Below, one piece after another: positions 21,770 to 33,924 of a stretch of DNA of 64,000 bases; positions within the stretch are counted from its first letter, which is position 1; every line of letters starts with the position of its first letter. Source of the DNA: Palaemon carinicauda. Taxonomy: Eukaryota > Arthropoda > Malacostraca > Decapoda > Palaemonidae. The stretch lies in NCBI RefSeq assembly GCF_036898095.1, contig NC_090726.1:36543513-36607512 (forward strand). Direction: 5' to 3'. The notes under the pieces are model-generated. The model worked only from the letters and a program-made list of their open reading frames with translations. It was not told the DNA's origin and made no database searches. Both the position numbers and the translations under genes were made by a program.

Positions 21770-22860
21770 TGCGCGAGTGTGCTGGAGAGTACTGGAGCGA
21801 TAGCACACAGGATGATGCTAGTGCTCAGTTTCTGCTGAAGTGCAGTTTTCGGTGAATGCGCAGAAGAGCGCTGGAGAGAAGGCAAGCGCAGGTGCCCCGG
21901 TGAGCGCTGGCTCTTTGGCAAGACCTGGCACATTGGCGAGCATTGGATCTGCCAGCACTGGTGCGTAGGTGAGCGGTGGCTCTTTGGCACAAGCTGGCGC
22001 ATTGGATCTGAGACCGCAACTGCGCATGAGAGCCCTGGATTTGAGAGCGCAGGAGAGCGCTGGATCTGAGAGCGCAGAAGAGCGCTGGGTCTTTGTGAAG
22101 AGCTGGCGCAATGGTGAGCGCTGGGTCTTTGTGAAGAGCTGGCGCATTGGCAAGCGCTGGATCTGAGAGCGCAAGTGAGCAGGAGTGTGCTGGATCAGAG
22201 AGTGCAAGTGCGCAGAAGAGCGCTGGCGCACAGTAAGGCACTGTGTAAGGTTTTGTGCAGTCTCCCTAGAATGCGCGAGGAAAGCTGCTAGCGTGCGTGA
22301 GCAGGAGTGCTGGCGCTCGCGAAGAAGACTGCTGGCGAGCTCGCGTGGGAGATTGCTGGCGCGCTCGCGTGGGAGATTGCTGGCGCGCTTGCGTGGAAGA
22401 CTGCTGGTGCGTGCGGAAGAGGGATGAAGCGCGCGCGGAAGAGGGATGAAGCACGCGCGCGGAAGAGGCAGAAGAGGGATGAAGCGCGTGCTTGGAAGAG
22501 GGCTGGCGCACGTGCGCGGGCGGAAGAGTGCTGGGGCGAGCGCGCGTAGATGACTGCTGGCGAGTGCCGAAGTAATGGTGGGCAGGAGAGAGCTGGCGCG
22601 TGCGGAAGAGTGATGGCGCACAGAGAGAGTTGGTGCACAGAGAAAGCTGGTGCGCAGAGATTGTTGGCGCGCAGGAGAGCACTGGCGCATAGAACAACAA
22701 TGGCAAAAGCGTGCGGGAGCGTGATAGAGCGCAGGAGAATGCTGGCACGCAGGAGAGTGCTGGCGGTTAGGAGAGCACTGGCGTGTAGGAGAGCACTGCC
22801 GCACAGGTGCAGGAGAGTGCTGCTGCGCAGGCGCAGGAGATTGTTGGGCGAGTAGGAGAC
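21770..22860 (-). pseudogene. Gag Arg-Ser-Pro hexapeptide repeat region, DIRS copy A
   Basis: A minus-strand frame begins with five degenerate copies of a six-residue unit, (R/C)Q(C/H)SP(T/N/A), encoded by an 18-base unit. The rest continues as Arg/Ser/Pro/Ala-rich repeats in more than one frame. The DNA is G+C-rich, with 'gagagcgctgg' motifs repeated tens of times. Cys and His alternate at a position where Arg (CGC) fits as ancestor, as expected from CpG decay. It is a gag linker or RNA-binding tail, not a host SR protein, because it lies within the DIRS copy and recurs in copies B and C. Confidence 0.55.
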
Positions 22861-24402
<1,542 letters not shown>

Positions 24403-24825
24403 TAAAAATGTTTTCATATATATACATATAAGAAGAAGAAAGTTAAAAGACAAAAATTAATGGCAGTCCAGAATAAGCGAGGATGAAGAGCGGATACAAC
24501 CGTCTCCATCTGAGCCAAAAGTAAAGTGACCTAAATCACAGGTGTGTGAGTGGGAGTGGTAGCAAGCTACCCCCCCCCCCTACGTCCCCGCTAAGTAGCG
24601 GTGTGGGTAGTTAACCCTCGCGAAATTTTAATGGCTTGTCATTTCAGCCTCGCAGAAAGTAATACCCCTAAATGAATAGCATAGAGTTGTATTCCAGTTA
24701 CGGAACAACTAACTATATATAAACTCGGCTACTTGAAATGTGGTTACATACAACCTTAGCTACAAATAAACATAACTACTCAAAAACAGACTACACATGA
24801 ATCTGCCTTCATATAATCTGTCTAC

Positions 24826-25330
24826 AATATTATTATTATCATTATTACTTGCTAAGCTACAACCCTAGTTGGAAAAGCAAGATGCTATAAGTCCAGGGGC
24901 TCCAACAGGGAAAATAGCCCAGTGAGGAAAGGAAACAAGGAAAAATATCTTAAGAACAGTAACAACATTAAAATAAATATTTCCTAAATAAACTATAAAC
25001 ACTTTAACAAAACAAGAGGAAGAGAAGTAAGATAGAATAGTGCACCTGATTGTACCCTCAAGCAAGAGAACTCTAACCCAAGACAGTGGAAGACCAAGGT
25101 ACAGAGGCTATGGCACTACCCAAGACTAGAGAACAGTGGTTTGATTTTGGAGTGCCCTTCTCCTAGAAGAGCTGCTTACCATAGTTAAAGTCTCTTCTAC
25201 CCTTACCAAGGGGAAAGTGGCCACTGAACAATTACAGTGCAGTACAGTAGTTAAGCCCTTGGCTGAAGAATTGTTTGATAATCACAGTGTTGTCATCTGT
25301 ATGAGTACAGAGGAGAATCTGTAAAGAATA
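24826..25330 (-). mobile_element. LINE 3'-end fragment, jockey-like family variant
   Basis: It begins with TTATTATTATCATTATTA and the block 'agctacaaccctagttggaaaagcaagatgctataag'. After about 25020 it diverges from the 33925-35410 copy ('aagactagagaacagtggtttgattttgga'), so it represents a second subfamily sharing the 3' end. Confidence 0.6.
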
Positions 25331-25895
25331 GGCCAAACTATTTTGTGTATGTGTAGGCAAAGGGAAAATGAACCGTAAAGTGTATGTGTAGGCAAAGGGA
25401 AAATGAACCGTAACCAGAAAAAAAGGATCCATTGTAGTACTGTCTAGCCATTTAAAGGACCCTATAACTTTCTAATGGTAGTATCTCATTGGGTGGTTGG
25501 TGCCCTGGCCAACATACTACCACTAATAAACCTGGCTACTCCAAGCCCAGCTAAACTAAAAATGATAAGTAGAAATTTAAGCGGCTGGAGATAAGCTCAA
25601 GGTAATCTGAGTGTGTGGTGTGTGTAAGAATTCCAAATTTTCCAACAAATCTTAAAAAGTTATATCTGAAAACAAAAGAAAGTAAATCACTTTGGAAAAA
25701 GTAAAGCTCTACAGGGAATCAACACTGAGGTAAAATTTTGCAATGTTTGCACCAATTCCAATCATGTGAAATATCAAGAGAAGCTTTACATTTTTATTCT
25801 TTAAAAGAAAACTTGACTTATCAGGAATTTTACAAAATGAATTTTCCTTGCACTCCAAGACCCCTCCTCCTTAAACAGGCCATCCCTTATACAAA
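25331..25895. other. Intervening non-coding DNA with a short tandem duplication
   Basis: Two direct copies of a roughly 35-base unit containing 'gtgtaggcaaagggaaaatg' lie at about 25345-25414. Nothing else was recognised between the LINE end and DIRS copy B. Confidence 0.5.
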
Positions 25896-25924
25896 ATGAC
25901 AAATTCGTAGATAATTTGTATTTT

Positions 25925-26095
25925 TCCTAACTATACAAACCTTAGCTATTTAATAGGGGTATTACTTTCGGTGTAGCTGAAATGACGAGCCATTAATTCT
26001 TAACGAGGGTTTACTACCCACACTGCTAGTTAGCGGGGGTAGGGGAGGGTAGCTTGCTACCCACCCCACCCTCTCACACACCTGTGCTTGAGCTC
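25925..26095. repeat. Left inverted terminal repeat of DIRS copy B
   Basis: The reverse complement matches 33370-33535. Shared landmarks are 'ctgaaatgacgagccatta', 'gggtttactacccacac', 'gctagtta' and 'gggtagcttg'. Confidence 0.9.
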
Positions 26096-26156
26096 ACTTT
26101 GCTTGGAGGTAAGACTTCAAGGGGGATAGGGCTGGCGGGCAAGTTTGGTTAAATAG

Positions 26157-26240
26157 TTAGGAAAAATATAAATTATCTACGAATTTGTCATTTGTTCCGT
26201 AACTGGAATACAAACCACGCTATTTAATAGGGGTGACTCA
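26157..26240. other. Internal complementary region (ICR) of DIRS copy B
   Basis: 26157-26194 is the reverse complement of the element's left extremity (25896-25933, 'atgacaaattcgtagata' side). Directly joined to it, 26195-26235 is the reverse complement of the right extremity (about 33514-33554, 'ttccgtaactggaatacaa' side). The ICR therefore mirrors both termini fused head to tail, as described for DIRS-1, where it templates completion of the ends and circle formation. It is seen directly in the sequence. Confidence 0.85.
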
Positions 26241-26679
26241 CCCATTAGGAAGGGTGGACGTCCCAGCCAGTCTGGCTTTTGGCTTTGCCCGGGGACTCCT
26301 TATTTGAGTGTGTAAGCACCCAAGAAATAAGGAGTCCCTGAACCTCGCTAAAACCTTGCTACGCAAGGTCCGCGGCCTACGCAAGCTGTGTGTGAAGGTA
26401 TGAAGAAGTGTGACTCGTCCTAGAAAGTTGTTCTGAAGTTTTTTAGATGGAAACTTGTAGACTAGGACTTTCCCAATACCACCTCGTCAGGGTATGGGGA
26501 CGTAACAGTATTAATCTTAATACTAGGAACACAAAGGAGCATGGTTTACCTGCAGTGGTTTGAGGTCAGCTATGCAGAGAACCCAGGATGCTGCTTTCCC
26601 CAAGAGAGGGGATGCTGAAGAAAAGAATAAGGGCCAGTCAAACCTTTTCATTCATGCAGACTAAAACCGGGTAAAAATG

Positions 26680-27925
26680 CCCTCAACCTTCTGCTACTTG
26701 TCCAATAAGGAGCTTGAGGTCTTAAACCAGCTGTTGTGCAGACACCAGAGGACCGATAGAGAACGTATCGAGTCTCCTGTGGGTCACGTCTTGGAGAAAG
26801 TGGGATGTGAACGTTGTTTGGCGTTTCCACACCCCAGCTTGAAGAACCTGCGTCACTGGAAAATTTCTTTTGAAGGCCAGGGACCTAGCTATGCCCCTGA
26901 CATCATGTACTCTGGGGCGACGTGACGGAGGAGGGTCTGGATTCAGTGCCAGGTCAATGACCCTGGGAATCCATGCAGAGATAGTGTTCTTGGTGGCCCT
27001 CCTCTTAGTCCATCCTGTGCTGACAAATAGTGCTGGCACAGGAGGACGGGCTGCGGCTGTTCTTTTGAGGTACAGCCCCAAGCTCCTTACTGGGCATAGT
27101 AAGAGATGTTCTGGGTCATCTGTTACAGTATGGAGACTAGAAATCCGGAAGGAGTCGAATCAAGGATCCGCTACTCCCGGATTCTGAGTCTTAGCAATAA
27201 ACTCAGGGACGAAGGTGAACGTTACCTCCCCCCATCCCCTTGAATGGGCAATGTCATACGAGACCATGAAGTTTGCTGACTCACTTGGCCGAGGACAAAG
27301 CTAGCAGGAACACCGTCTTCCCGGTTAGGTGGCGATCTGATGCCTGGCCTAATGGTTCATAGGGAAGTCTCTTAAGAGACCTGAGAACTCGAACCACGTT
27401 TCATGGGGGAGGTCTCACTTCCGACTGAGGGCAGGTAAGTTCATAACTACGTATGAGTAGAGAAAGTTCTAGCGATGAGGAAATGTCCATTCCTTTCAGT
27501 CTGAAGGCGAGACTTAAGGCTGAGCGATAGCCTTTCACTGCCGAGACTGAAAGGAGCATTTCTTTACGCAAATACACGAGGAACTCCACTATTGTTGGAA
27601 TAGTGGCATCAAGTGGAGATACCCCTTCCCCAACACCAAACACAGAAGACTTTCCACTTTGCCTGGTAGACTGCTGCTGAAGACTTTCGCAGGTGTCCAG
27701 ACATCCTGATCGCAACTTGTTGCGAAAATCCTCTCTCAGAGAGGAGATGCTGGATAGTCTCCAGGCGTGAAGCCGTAGTGAACCTACAGCTTTGTGGAAG
27801 ATGTTGGCATGTGGTTGTTTGAGTAGATTGTGTCGTGGAGGGAGTTCTCTTGGTGGCTTCTTTAGGAGTTGCAGAAGGTCCGGGAACCATTCTGCATGAT
27901 GCCATACCGGAGCTATGAGAGTCAT
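26680..27925 (-). pseudogene. Tyrosine recombinase of DIRS copy B (broken)
   Basis: The N-terminal SAM-like arm is open at 27925-27401 (IVEFLVYLRKE, SVSAVKGYRSALSLAF). The middle part holds an altered form of the 'ATAKRVSEIHAF' Arg box (SSAKVSKLHGL) with stops. The C-terminal box at 27081-26722 includes HDVRGIARSLAF (catalytic His and Arg) and, where the nucleophilic Tyr is expected in 'FYL', reads SHFLQDV, with Phe. At least four stops or frame changes occur. Tyrosine recombinases join DNA at the element's integration site, so loss of the Tyr would abolish activity even if the frame were intact. Confidence 0.75.
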
Positions 27926-28780
27926 TGAAAGATTGACCTATGTTCTGGTCTTGTTGAGTACCCTCCTCATCAGACAGAACGGGGGAAAGGTGTAAACGTC
28001 GATGTTGTCCCACCGTTGTTGGAAAGGATCTTGCCAGAGAGCCTTGGGGTCTGGGACTGGGGAACAGTACAGTGGGAGCCTGAAGTTCAGGGCCGTTGCG
28101 AAGAGGTCCACAGTCGGAGAACCCCACAAAGTCGGGACTTTGTTGGCTACTTGATGATCCAAAGACCACTCGGTACTCACTATCTGAGATGCTCTGCTCA
28201 GGTTGTCGGCGAGCACATTCCTTTTGCCCGGAATGAAGCGTGCTGATAGTCGTATCGAGTGGATTTCGGCCCATCTCAGTATCTCTACTGCTAGATGGGA
28301 TAGTTGCTGCGAAAAAGTACCTCCTTGTTTGCTGATGTAGGCCATTACTGTGGTGTAGTCGCTCATCACCACCACAGAGTGACTTGCCAGGTACTGTTAG
28401 AACTGTTGAAGGGCTAGAAAGATGGCCTTCATCTCTAGGAAATTTATGTGGAGGTACTTTTCTGACTCTGATTAGAGGCCTGAGGTCATGTGGTGCAGCA
28501 CGTGGGCCCCGCGCCCTTTTTTTGAAGCGTCCGAAAAGAGCATCAAATCCAAATCCGGGGGGAGGACGAGAAGCTCCACTCCTTTTCGTAGGTTCTTGTC
28601 TGCTACCCACCACTGGAGATCAGTCAGTTCCGCAGGTCCCATAGGATGTGGATGTCCGGGGAGTCGTACGCTTGATTCCACCGGGACTTGAGTCGCCACT
28701 GGAGGGATCTCATCCTGAGGCGACCATTGGGAACTAGACGGGCCAGCTATGAAAGGTGACCAAGGAGACATAATCATGGT
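27926..28780 (-). pseudogene. RNase H and connection region of DIRS copy B
   Basis: In order are MLFSDASKKGRG (catalytic Asp), LEMKAIFLAL (Glu), VVMSDYTTVMAYISKQGG (Asp; the usual SDN is SDY), then PTVDLFATALNFRLPLYCSP, a block typical of DIRS polyproteins. A TAA interrupts the frame in 'LQQF-stop-QYLAS' near 28395, and the FSDAS part is in another frame from the rest. The function, when intact, is removal of RNA from the RNA-DNA hybrid. Confidence 0.75.
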
Positions 28781-28959
28781 AGGGCTGGAAGTTCTTCTCG
28801 TCTGAGAAAAGGTCTTGCGACCTTCCTCAGCCTTGCTATCCTGTCGTCTGATGGGAAGGCTTTGTGGAGAGTGGTGTCTATAATCATGCCTAGGTATACC
28901 AGTCTTTGAGTGGGAAGCAGTGAAGACTTCTCCAGATTTACCATGATCCCCAGATCTTG

Positions 28960-29640
28960 GCAAAGTCTCAGAAGTTTGTCTCAGTGTTGAAGAAGGGTTG
29001 ACACCAAGTATGCTAGGATTAACCAGTCGTCCAGAAAACGGAGGAGACGGATGCCAATCCTGTGTGCCCAAGATGATACTAGGGGAACACTCTGGTGAAG
29101 ACTCGTGGTACTGTGGAGAGACCGAAGCACAGCACGATGAACTGGTACTTTTTGTTGTCTAGGCTGAATCTTAAATACTTCCTCGAAGACGGATGGACTG
29201 GGATCTGGAAGTACGCGTCCTTTAGGTCCAGTGTGCACATGAAGTCTTGCTGTCTTACTGCTAGTCTGACCGTGTCCGCCGTCTCCATGCTGAACGGAGT
29301 TTGTTTGACAAATTTGTTCAGAGCTGAGAGATAGATGACTGGTCTCCAGCCTCCAGACGCCTTCTTTACAAGAAAGAGTCGACTGAAGAAGCCTGGGGAT
29401 CCGTCGAGGACCTCTTGGAGAGCGCCCTTCTTCAACAGGGTCTGGACTTCTGCCCGAAGGGCTTGCCCCCTTGCCGATCCCATGGCAAGGGAGTTCAATG
29501 AAACTGGATTTGTTGTTAGGGGAGGTAGAGATGTTATGAACGGGACGCGATAGCCTAGACTGATCACGGAGATTGTCCAGTTGCTTTCACCTGTTTGAGC
29601 AACTTTGTAGGCATCCCCCCACTGGTGGAAATGCAAGGGG
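28960..29640 (-). pseudogene. Reverse transcriptase of DIRS copy B
   Basis: Minus-strand reading shows LLKKGALQEV, FFSRLFLVKKASGGWRPV, the palm box CTLDLKDAYFQIPVHPSSR (near 29200), FIVLCFGLSTVPRVF, and in another frame the catalytic box LLRFLDDWLILA (near 29030), equivalent to YxDD. LDLKDAYFQIP and F/YLDDWL are characteristic of DIRS reverse transcriptases. A stop near 29079 and one frame change separate the two palm motifs. Confidence 0.8.
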
Positions 29641-29650
29641 ACTGCCTATC

Positions 29651-31023
29651 CTAGGGTTTGCGGCCTTGGCTGCTTCTTCCAGGATTCTTGCCTCCCCTGG
29701 AGGACTTTTTGCCTTTCCTTTCTTTGACAGGAAAGGGCTTAGACACCAAGGTCTTCGCTGCTGTAGTCGTTGTAGTGGTCTTGACTGGACGGGACTGCTG
29801 TGGTGCTGGAGGCTTATAGGGCTTGGATGTTAAAGCCCTATGAAGGAGGGAGTCTTGATGAGACTTCCTCCACCTCTCAGCGGCATGTTCCACATCCTTA
29901 GGCTTGAACAAGACGGATACCTCTAGGGAGGAATGTCTGAGCCTATTGATCTCGGCGCTAGGGACCTTCTGATGGAATCTCTCAGCTACTGCATCCCGAT
30001 GTTTCAGGATGGTATTTGCCCACAAGTTCGAGACTTGGTGGGCCAGAAACTCAATCGTGCGAGTACCTGAGAGAAGGAAGGTTTCCATAGCTTTCCTGGT
30101 ACGTTCTTTGAAGTCCTCAGAACGTGTCAGGATACCTAAGGTCCCACACCAGATATTGAGCCACGAAGTGGCTTGCATAGCACACTTCTCAACTTTCTCC
30201 TGGTTGAGGATCTCGGCTGCCGAGAATGAGACTGCCGGTTGGAGAGTCTCTTAAGAGGGACTCCCCTGGTTAGCTCTTCCAGCGAGTGGTGAAGAGGAAG
30301 AGTTAAACAAGGCTCCTTAAGGATCTCGAAGTACCTCCTCTGCTGTACGCGAGGAGGTGGGAGGAGCTTGTTGGTGGCACCGGAACGGTTGAAGGAGGAC
30401 ATCTCGGAGAGCTGTTGTGAGATCTTGTTCCTGGTACTCTTAATCCCCTGAGACCCCGGCAGTGCTGCACTGGTCTTGGAGGGTTTCTGAGTAGTGTCCT
30501 TGCCCTCTCGAGGAGGGATCTCTGGGTCAGAAAACCCGTTGGAGCCCTAATTAGAGTCAGAACTTGCCAAAACGCATGTTCTGACTCTTGCTGGTCTCCT
30601 CCTGCTGTAGGACTTGCAGCGAAGTCTCCTTCTATCCCCAAAGGCTCTTCTTGGGGAGAGTCACGGACATTCCCTGAGTGGCTAGCTGGCTCCATCCTAG
30701 TCCTTAGATTCCTTCCTGGGAAGAATGTAGGACTCCAACATTGACAAGGGTGGCATGTTTCTTTCAATCCTCGACTGAGTAGAACCCTCGGTGCGAGGAG
30801 AGGTTTCCCCCATTGGTGCGATGGGGGAAAGTCTCTCTTAGCGTGATTCCTTTAGGGACGGGAAATCTTCGTCCGAAAGGGAAGGAGAGGCAGTCTGAGG
30901 AAAAGAAGGAACCTGCCTTGAAGGTCTGCGTGGAGTCAGTTTCACCCCTGGGGAAGTGACCGTGTCTGGAACTCCTCTTTTTCTCTTCAAAGGGGTAGAA
31001 GAAGCCATGGTTCTGTGTCCCAA
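29651..31023 (-). pseudogene. Gag C-terminal half of DIRS copy B
   Basis: 30178-29651 is an open 175-codon frame: helical (AMETFLLSGTRTIEFLAHQV, DAVAERFHQKVP), then ending in a Lys/Arg-rich tail (KERKGKKSSRGGK). This is the likely capsid and nucleic-acid-binding end. 31023-30838 holds a basic/Ser-Pro segment (STPLKRKRGVPDTV). Between them the frame changes at least twice. It directly precedes the reverse transcriptase. Confidence 0.65.
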
Positions 31024-31064
31024 TTCAGAGAAGAAAGGCTTGAAAGCCTAAGTTACGGCTCTGA

Positions 31065-32230
31065 TTAGTGCACAGAACCAGGGATGTTGGCTGACAGACG
31101 CGCTGTCAGACATACTCTTTGAAGGGACAGGGATTGAAGGATCCCTGGGAGGATCACCATCATTGGTGGGTTCGCCTGTGATGGGTTTGGGATCCTGGAC
31201 CCCTCTGGATGTTTTCCTTCTCCCACAATGTGCGGTGGTATGCGCTTACGGGGGAGGGGAATGAGGCGATGGCGACCTTGACGTACGTCGTTCAGTAGTG
31301 TCACTCGCGGGAGGATATTGACGTTCGCGGGAGGGAGAATAATGGCGCTCGCGCGAGGGAGAATAATGGCGCTCGCGCGCGGGAGAACTGTTGGCGCGCG
31401 GGCACGCAGGATTATCACGTTGAGTGCGCGGGCACGCAGGAGAGAGTTCGCACGCATCTATGCCGGCTGTAGGGGGGGGGGGGGGCGCGAGCAGGAGAAA
31501 GATCCCTAGCGCGCGGGCGCGCAGTTGGATCATGTGGGGCGTGCGGGAGCGCGGGAAAAGGTTGGCGCGCACACTTTGGAGAGGATGGGCGAGTGTGCGC
31601 AGGGCGTGCGCGCAGAAGGCTAGCGCGCAGGTGAGCGCTGGCGCGTTGGTACTGGTTGGCGCGTGGGAGAAGCCAGCATTGCTGACTTCCCAGAAGTACT
31701 GCTTTCAGTAGATCGTTGGCGCGGAGGTTTTACCTGGCGTATGATGATGCACAGCATGGCACACAGGAGAGTTGGATGTTGGGCGCGTGTGCGCGCACAG
31801 GAGACTGTTGGCGCGCGGGAGAGCGCCATTGCGTAGAAGGTTGATGGCACGAAGGTGGTTTGCGTGCAGGTGAGCACTGGTGCGCAGGTGAGTGTTGGTG
31901 CGCAGCTGGGCGCGATCGCGTAGGAGAATGTTGGCGCGTAAGCGCAGGGCGTGTGGGCACAGTTTTCACATTGCGCGCAGCAAGACCTGCCGCGCAGGAG
32001 AACGTGGGCGCATATGTGCCTGAGGGCGTGCATAGCGCGTGATGGAGCTATGCTCCTGTTGGAGCGTATGCGCATGTTGGCGCATACGCCCTTGATGCCC
32101 TGTGTTAGGGTTTAGTGATGGGGCCTAATGAGCTACTAAGGACCGTTCGTCAGGTCTCGTTGGCGCGTAGCGCATATGTTGTTGGCGCGCAACAGCGTGC
32201 TTTGGTGGAGCCTTGTTAGGCCTATGTAAA
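31065..32230 (-). pseudogene. Gag Arg-Ser-Pro repeat region of DIRS copy B
   Basis: This region is G+C-rich and full of 'ggcgcgcaggag' motifs. The minus strand gives SPSRERHYSPSRERQY (31360-31300 area) and, in a second frame, RQHSPT, HQHSPA, HQCSPA hexapeptides (31940-31860). These match the repeat block of copies A and C. A run of G near 31471 is one visible frame breaker. Confidence 0.6.
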
Positions 32231-33267
32231 AACGGCGTCGGCAGGTCTGTCGGATCGAAGGTCGACGTGTCCTTTAAAAGGACGACCTTCCACCGAAGGA
32301 GATCACAAATGATCTGCAGAAAGGTCCACGACCAATGCAGGAGCAGTGATGGATGATTGGTCTCGAGGCTCCTCTGACGTGGACTGCATAGAAGATGTTT
32401 AACTAAAGAGGCGCCTCCTCACCGTAGGTGAAGGAAGGCCTCTATGGCGAAGAAGAAGGCGACCCTTCCAACGAATGCGCCCTCTGGGGGCCGTTGGATC
32501 AGCAAGCTGACCTTCTGCAGTCCTCCGAAGAGGAGTGTCTGTAAGTGAACTCCCCCAAGGGAAAGAAACACTAGCAGGAGAGACTGACAATGGACTTAGT
32601 TTCTTCCTCGTAGGTTGAACAGGAACGGGAGAATCTAAGCCATCAGCTACCGTAGAGTTTGGAGTGGAAGAGGTGATGGGTGATACCGTATTGGATACCT
32701 CTGACACCACAACGTCGACAAGAGACAGAGGATCAACCTCTGACGGTGACAACGATTGCTAGACATCGGCAAATCCAAAACCTCCTTGGCGGGCAAACCC
32801 ATAAGCCCCAAGGAGGACCAAAGCTGAAAAAGGGAGGTTAGTGACATATCCTCCCCCGGGGGGAGAGGTGGAGCTGCTTCGCTAGGGGAAGCAACGTCAT
32901 CTCTCGAGTCCCGAGGTTGGTTAACAATACATCGGTCTACGCTACCACTCGATGGTCTCTCGAAAGAGACCTACCGAGTGGGAGCTTCGGAGGAGGTTTG
33001 GGCAACGGAAGAAGAGGCCTTGGGTTTTTCTCCTTTCAAAGCAACCTTCGAAGGAGAAATATCCCGTTTGGACTTCTTCCGTCGTCGCGAAAACCTCTCC
33101 CACTGGGTGGTAGACCACTCCCTACACTTGTTATTGCTATCACACCATTGGCCCCTACAAGAAGGACAAAGGGCTTGAGGATCAGTCTCGACCGCCGACA
33201 TGACTGTTCCACAGGGGTGGTCGGGAAACCCAGGGCAGGTGCGCATGTTCGCAGAGGCCAACTTCAC
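32231..33267 (-). pseudogene. Gag N-terminal part of DIRS copy B with Cys-rich module
   Basis: 33267-32971 is open for 98 codons and contains CPGFPDHPC followed by CPSCRGQWCDSNNKCREW, a Cys-rich module likely to bind zinc, then a basic stretch (RRRKKSKRD). The part to 32400 is acidic and Ser/Val-rich in two overlapping frames. The Cys-rich module, near the 5' end of gag and next to the right terminal repeat, looks like the gag N-terminus. Confidence 0.6.
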
Positions 33268-33369
33268 ATATGCAGAACTAGAAAAAGAAAAGACAAAAGC
33301 AATTAAATGGCTGCCAAATTACGGCGAGGATGAGAGCGGACACGCCCGACCACCATCCGAGCCGAGAGC

Positions 33370-33554
33370 AAAGTGGGCTCAAGCACAGGTATTTGAGAGG
33401 GGGGGGGGGGGGGGGGGCAAGCTACCCTTCCCTACCCCCACTTAACTAGCGGTGTGGGTAGTAAACCCTCGTTAAAATTTAATGGCTCGTCATTTCAGAT
33501 ACGCCGAAAATAATACCCCTAATAAATAGCATGGTTTGTATTCCAGGTACGGAA
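33370..33554. repeat. Right inverted terminal repeat and terminus of DIRS copy B
   Basis: Complement of 25925-26095, followed by the extreme end 'atttgtattccaggtacggaa' partly mirrored in the ICR. A poly-G tract (about 18 G) at 33400-33417 interrupts the repeat. Confidence 0.9.
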
Positions 33555-33924
33555 AAAACGCATTTTGGGATAAGCTCGCATCAGTAAGCTCATCCTCCAT
33601 AAGGTATCATGAAAAAAAGGGATTAATCAAGTATCTGTACATCTATGATGCAAACAGTCTCCAAAAGAAATTTACAGACTCTAAAACGAAGATGAAAATG
33701 CAATGCATTAAGAGTTGTTCCCTAGGTAATTCCAAATGAAAATAGAACGACCATTACATCTGGGGGAAGATCTCTGCTGTTATAAAGAGATTTAGGAGAG
33801 CATTTTTCACTTCACCTCTTTCCATTAATTTCATAAAGAGAAATGAAATCAAAACAGGATTACTATTTATCATATTTATAAATTTATCTTATTTCCATTA
33901 TTATCAATGGAAAAATAATTATCC
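33555..33924. other. Non-coding DNA between two retroelements
   Basis: A short 67-codon frame on the plus strand has no motif. Nothing supported was found. Confidence 0.4.

Larger units (their letters stand above)
15975..22800. repeat. Left copy of a large direct duplication
   Basis: This block recurs in the same orientation at 56865-64000, with only scattered mismatches and a few indels. The offset changes from 40890 at the left edge to 41199 at the window end. It spans the CR1-like 5' end, a LINE fragment, a 70-bp minisatellite, host exon 2 and most of DIRS copy A. The left limit cannot be placed, because the other copy begins at an N gap. Confidence 0.95.
25896..33554 (-). mobile_element. 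DIRS-type retrotransposon copy B, structurally complete
   Basis: This is a 7.66-kb element with inverted terminal repeats (about 25925-26095 and 33370-33535), an internal complementary region beside the left terminus (26157-26240), and minus-strand coding order gag, reverse transcriptase, RNase H, tyrosine recombinase. That is the classical DIRS layout, in which replication is thought to use a circular intermediate instead of an LTR/integrase route. All genes contain stops or frame changes, so it is a structural fossil. It lies in the proposed first intron of the RING gene, in the same transcriptional sense. Confidence 0.85.

Noticed and set aside
21818..22804. A 328-codon Arg/Ser/Pro/Ala-rich open frame as a host SR-type protein
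   Set aside because: It lies in DIRS copy A, recurs in B and C, and long frames appear in several registers because the DNA is repetitive and stop-poor.
26722..27081. Independent small gene
   Set aside because: It aligns with the recombinase C-terminal box (HDVRG...) of the DIRS element.
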